64,000 bases of DNA from Ciona savignyi (Eukaryota; Chordata; Ascidiacea; Phlebobranchia; Cionidae): positions 196,133 to 260,132 of the forward strand of contig CH002915.1 in assembly GCA_000149265.1 (NCBI GenBank), written 5' to 3'. A program made the position numbers and the translations under genes. This document shows, one piece after another, positions 61,145-64,000 of this stretch. Numbering within the stretch: position 1 is the first letter of the stretch; every line of letters begins with the position of its first letter. Under the pieces are notes generated by a model that was not told the DNA's origin, did not search any database, and worked only from the letters and a program-made list of their open reading frames with translations.

Positions 61145-64000
61145 TTATACAACTCGAAAACTTAAAATCAAAGCTGGGGGGTGAGGTAGTATGATCTACC
61201 GTCTTTAAGGTGAACTATGCCAATTCTGATGTATTAAAAACGTTATATAGACAAACTATTATATGAATAATTACAATTTAGGCATTCAACAAAATATGAT
61301 TTATAGAACGTGGTTGGGAAAACTGATCACAACGGCCCATACTCGCCGTCACAGCCGGATAATGTCAATGATTTAAAACTCGTTTATTTTATAAGAATAT
61401 CACCACATCAATAAGCGCAGACTATAGCATCAATTTAAACACCGTTTGGTGCAGAATAACTCATAATCCATACCATGAATAAAGAAAAATAAATTTTAAA
61501 GATAACAAGAAAATTTGAAAAAAATAATTGTTCATAAGGGGCATTGAAATTGCTTTTTAGATAATTTTAAGGCAGTTCACAAGAAGTAGACGTACCCGAC
61601 AATAAAAATGGTTATTGACATTTCATAGGAAATCTCGGGAATTTCGTCCGAGAGATCTGTGTTTCCTTGTAGTAACGTCATCATCGTAACGATTGTTGCA
61701 ATTTTATTCGAAAAACTGTTTTGGTATAAATTGTAATTTGTCGTTGTAAATCTTTGTAAAATAAAAATATTTGGGGTGAAATAATTAGTTTTAAGTAACG
61801 ATTTTTGTTCGCGTATATACTTTTTCAAGATAGTGCAGATGTGGAAAACTATATACAGGACAAAAGCATGATTTATAAAATAATTGATCTAACTAACATG
61901 GCAGTTCTTTTAAGGTGTTTAAAATTATACAACCCTTACCCTCTTTTTTGTCATTTTAACAAAAAAAGAGACCGACAACTACTTGTCAATCACCCCCATT
62001 TGTACAAACACCTCTCTATTGTTACCAATGTACATACACCTGCACATGTGCAAGCAGGGCCCCTTACCACAATATATATATTTTTTCACGTTTTATAAAA
62101 TTTGTTTCTGCAAGTATATACGAATGGGTCCCTGAGTTAACAAACCAAACTTGTTTACCAAGGTCGGAAAAGTAAAGCCAATACTCCCGTTAGATTCGTG
62201 CGCGTCTAGACTAACCATATAACATTGTTGATTGTTTTAACCTGATCGTAACAGTTTTCGAGATAACACGGATGGTTGCCTATGTAACCAAATAAGACAT
62301 AATGTACAGTTCACATTTAATTCATTATGGAAAATGTTATTTATTTAAATTTAAAAATACGTTCAAGATATTTTTGCACGGACAAGACACTACTGTAATG
62401 CGTTTAATGAAACAACTTAAGCAATATGGGAAAATTCTCTATGTAATTCGAAAATGGACTAACAATATCAAAATTTAATTAAAATTTGGACAATTAGGCT
62501 GGTTTTTACGAAAATACAAAATAAAATGACAAAAAATGGTAAATTAGTGTTTTAAAATTTAAGAGAATTCCCCAAGATAAAATTCTATTTTTTTATTTCG
62601 GTATATGCAGGTTATGTTAGGTAACACACCCGAAAGTATATTTTGATTTGAATACTTCTTTTAGACGATCTCAGACAAATTATCCCTGTTATACATTTGA
62701 CGAATAACGTACCTCACCAAGTTGGCGAATTTCTCCAGTTCCCCAAAATTCAATGTTTTAAACATTTTTGGTAAGTAAACTAACGACATTCAAAATAATT
62801 TAAATTTTTGCAAGTATGTTAGCGACTATAATTCTTAAAATAAAATCCCGAAAAAAAGAGTAAACTAGGGTTTTATGATTGTAGGGAATTTTATTTGGGT
62901 AAAACCTTAAATTAGAGGTTTTTACCGTTTAAAGTTCCACCAATGCTATTTAAGCTAATACCTTTTTAGAAATAATAAGCAAATCAGTAATTAAATCGAT
63001 TTATTGATTCTATGCAAAGCTAAAACAGTTCAGTAAGTAAGAGTTTTGCGTATCCGGCAATTGATAATCTGTAGTTTGCGGGGCTGCACGCACTGAAGTA
63101 GTTGTTGGCACTAATTGTTTCCACACTTTAACGGGCAACACTAAAAACAGGAAAACTGCCCATAAAAACTAAAGAAACTGAATCTATACCTGCCACTTAC
63201 ACTGAACTCAAACCCATAACCTAATGCAACGTTTGACGTTTTTAGAGGAGGATTTTACCCTCAGTATGTGCACCATAAGCGTTATTGATGGACGCTCTGT
63301 GCTGCACCGCGTGGCTCGAATATCCTGCTGCAATAATCCTCCGATCCGACTCCAGATCGAGCACACGCTAGTTGGAAGTTAGTTGTTTATTGTCAAACGT
63401 TGTCAATACGAACACACGAATAAACCAACGCACGTTACTCGGGAATCAATTCGCAGCGACCGAATCGCGTCGGAATAACTGCGCGATGCGATTATCAGAC
63501 AGTTCGTTTTCCTTTGCGGCTTGTCAACTCGTTCTTTGTTTAATCCGGAAGCTGCGACTTTTGCCTTGTTCCTTTTCTGTCAAATATGCCACAAAGTCTC
63601 GAAAGCCCTGGCGCTTAAGCGCGCCAGGTGGCAGTCACTTCGTTCTGCTCTGGTCAAACACCAGTCTCCCAAAGCTTCGTTTTCTCCCTCCCACTTAAGT
63701 CCAGTCAGATCAAGAAGTCGGCAACGCACGATTTCTTCGTTGCACATAAACAGGCCTCAGGCAACTTGTGACCAATACGTCATAAACAGATGACCAACCG
63801 AACATTCTTCCCTTACGTCATACCTTTAGGCGTTCCCAGAATGATTGTGCGGTTTTCAAGTGGATGACGTCACCTTACCGCAGATGTTTGAATTGTGAAT
63901 ACAAGGCGAATCCGATGCAACTAACACCAGCCCTAACACTAAACCTAATTCTCTAATCATTTTGATCTGCAGTTTCTATCTTTTACTTCCACTGATATAC
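61145..64000 (+). repeat. dispersed repeat, copy 2, extends to the end of the window
   Basis: Counterpart of 26345-28650 without the SINE (uninterrupted site at 62133/62134). It has about 150 bp extra at 62970-63135 and an insertion at 63231-63914; after that the shared CTCTAATCATTTTGATCTGC block resumes and runs to the window end. The reading frame open in copy 1 at 27020-27330 is shifted here by a 7-base insertion. Confidence 0.85.
63231..63914. mobile_element. GC-richer insertion of 684 bp with a 7-bp flanking repeat
   Basis: ATGCAAC lies on both sides (63224-63230 and 63915-63921), and the flanks match the continuous sequence of copy 1 in outline. Base composition is clearly richer in G+C than the surroundings. 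It has an AATAAAC near 63419 and no inverted ends that I can see. A solo LTR or another inserted element is possible; TG..CA ends are not apparent. ORFs here (up to 108 codons) have no recognised domain. Confidence 0.55.

Noticed and set aside
63372..63793. ORFs of 108 and 90 codons
   Set aside because: Overlapping frames in a GC-richer insertion, with no recognised domain and no homologous ORF in the other copy.

Overview
This is AT-rich eukaryotic DNA with three 100-base N gaps (29666-29765, 41742-41841, 58814-58913), small exons with canonical splice sites, hundreds of bases of repeat in nearly every intron, and dozens of copies of a tRNA-derived SINE with an (ATCCT)n-like tail. The gene content (TNF-receptor, death domain, sushi/EGF receptor, annexin, Ty3/gypsy) is animal. 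Compact exons, the SINE style and the repeat load suggest an invertebrate chordate, most likely an ascidian such as Ciona. That assignment is inference, not proof.

Layout. 1-9950: a giant inverted structure, with 33-bp minisatellite arrays at both outer ends in opposite orientation, about 1 kb of matching unique sequence on each inner side, and a 1.3 kb spacer; it resembles a foldback transposon. 9951-14162: non-coding, with two repeat families. 14163-20830 (+): gene A, a TNF-receptor-like membrane protein of 7 readable exons whose tail carries three tyrosine motifs and no death domain. 20831-28650: non-coding, with a 2.6 kb inverted repeat (21.7-24.3 kb) and one copy of a dispersed repeat of at least 2.3 kb. 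29030-31290 (-): gene C, the 3' part of a sushi/EGF-like receptor with two alternative transmembrane last exons. 32.3-32.9 kb: tandem SINE-like array. 34122-34956 (+): last two exons of an annexin. 35741-36188: hAT-type MITE with a perfect 8-bp target duplication. 37777-40640 (-): 5'-truncated gypsy element with a likely 3' LTR. 40.64-43.99 kb: 372-bp satellite. 44176-54839 (-): gene B, a TNF-receptor-like protein of 12 readable exons ending in a death domain. 57.7-58.8 kb: 47-bp minisatellite running into a gap. 59-64 kb: duplicated non-coding sequence, the second copy of the dispersed repeat, and a GC-richer insertion.

The main biological result is the pair A/B. The two genes lie on opposite strands about 24 kb apart and have nearly identical cysteine-rich ectodomain exons. 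Their membrane and cytoplasmic parts differ: B has a TRAF-type PxQxT motif and a death domain; A has YxxP, YxxM and a C-terminal tyrosine motif. Every splice junction in both models keeps the reading frame, which strongly supports them. They may share a ligand while signalling differently (inference). The signal-peptide exons of A and B and the 5' part of C were not identified.
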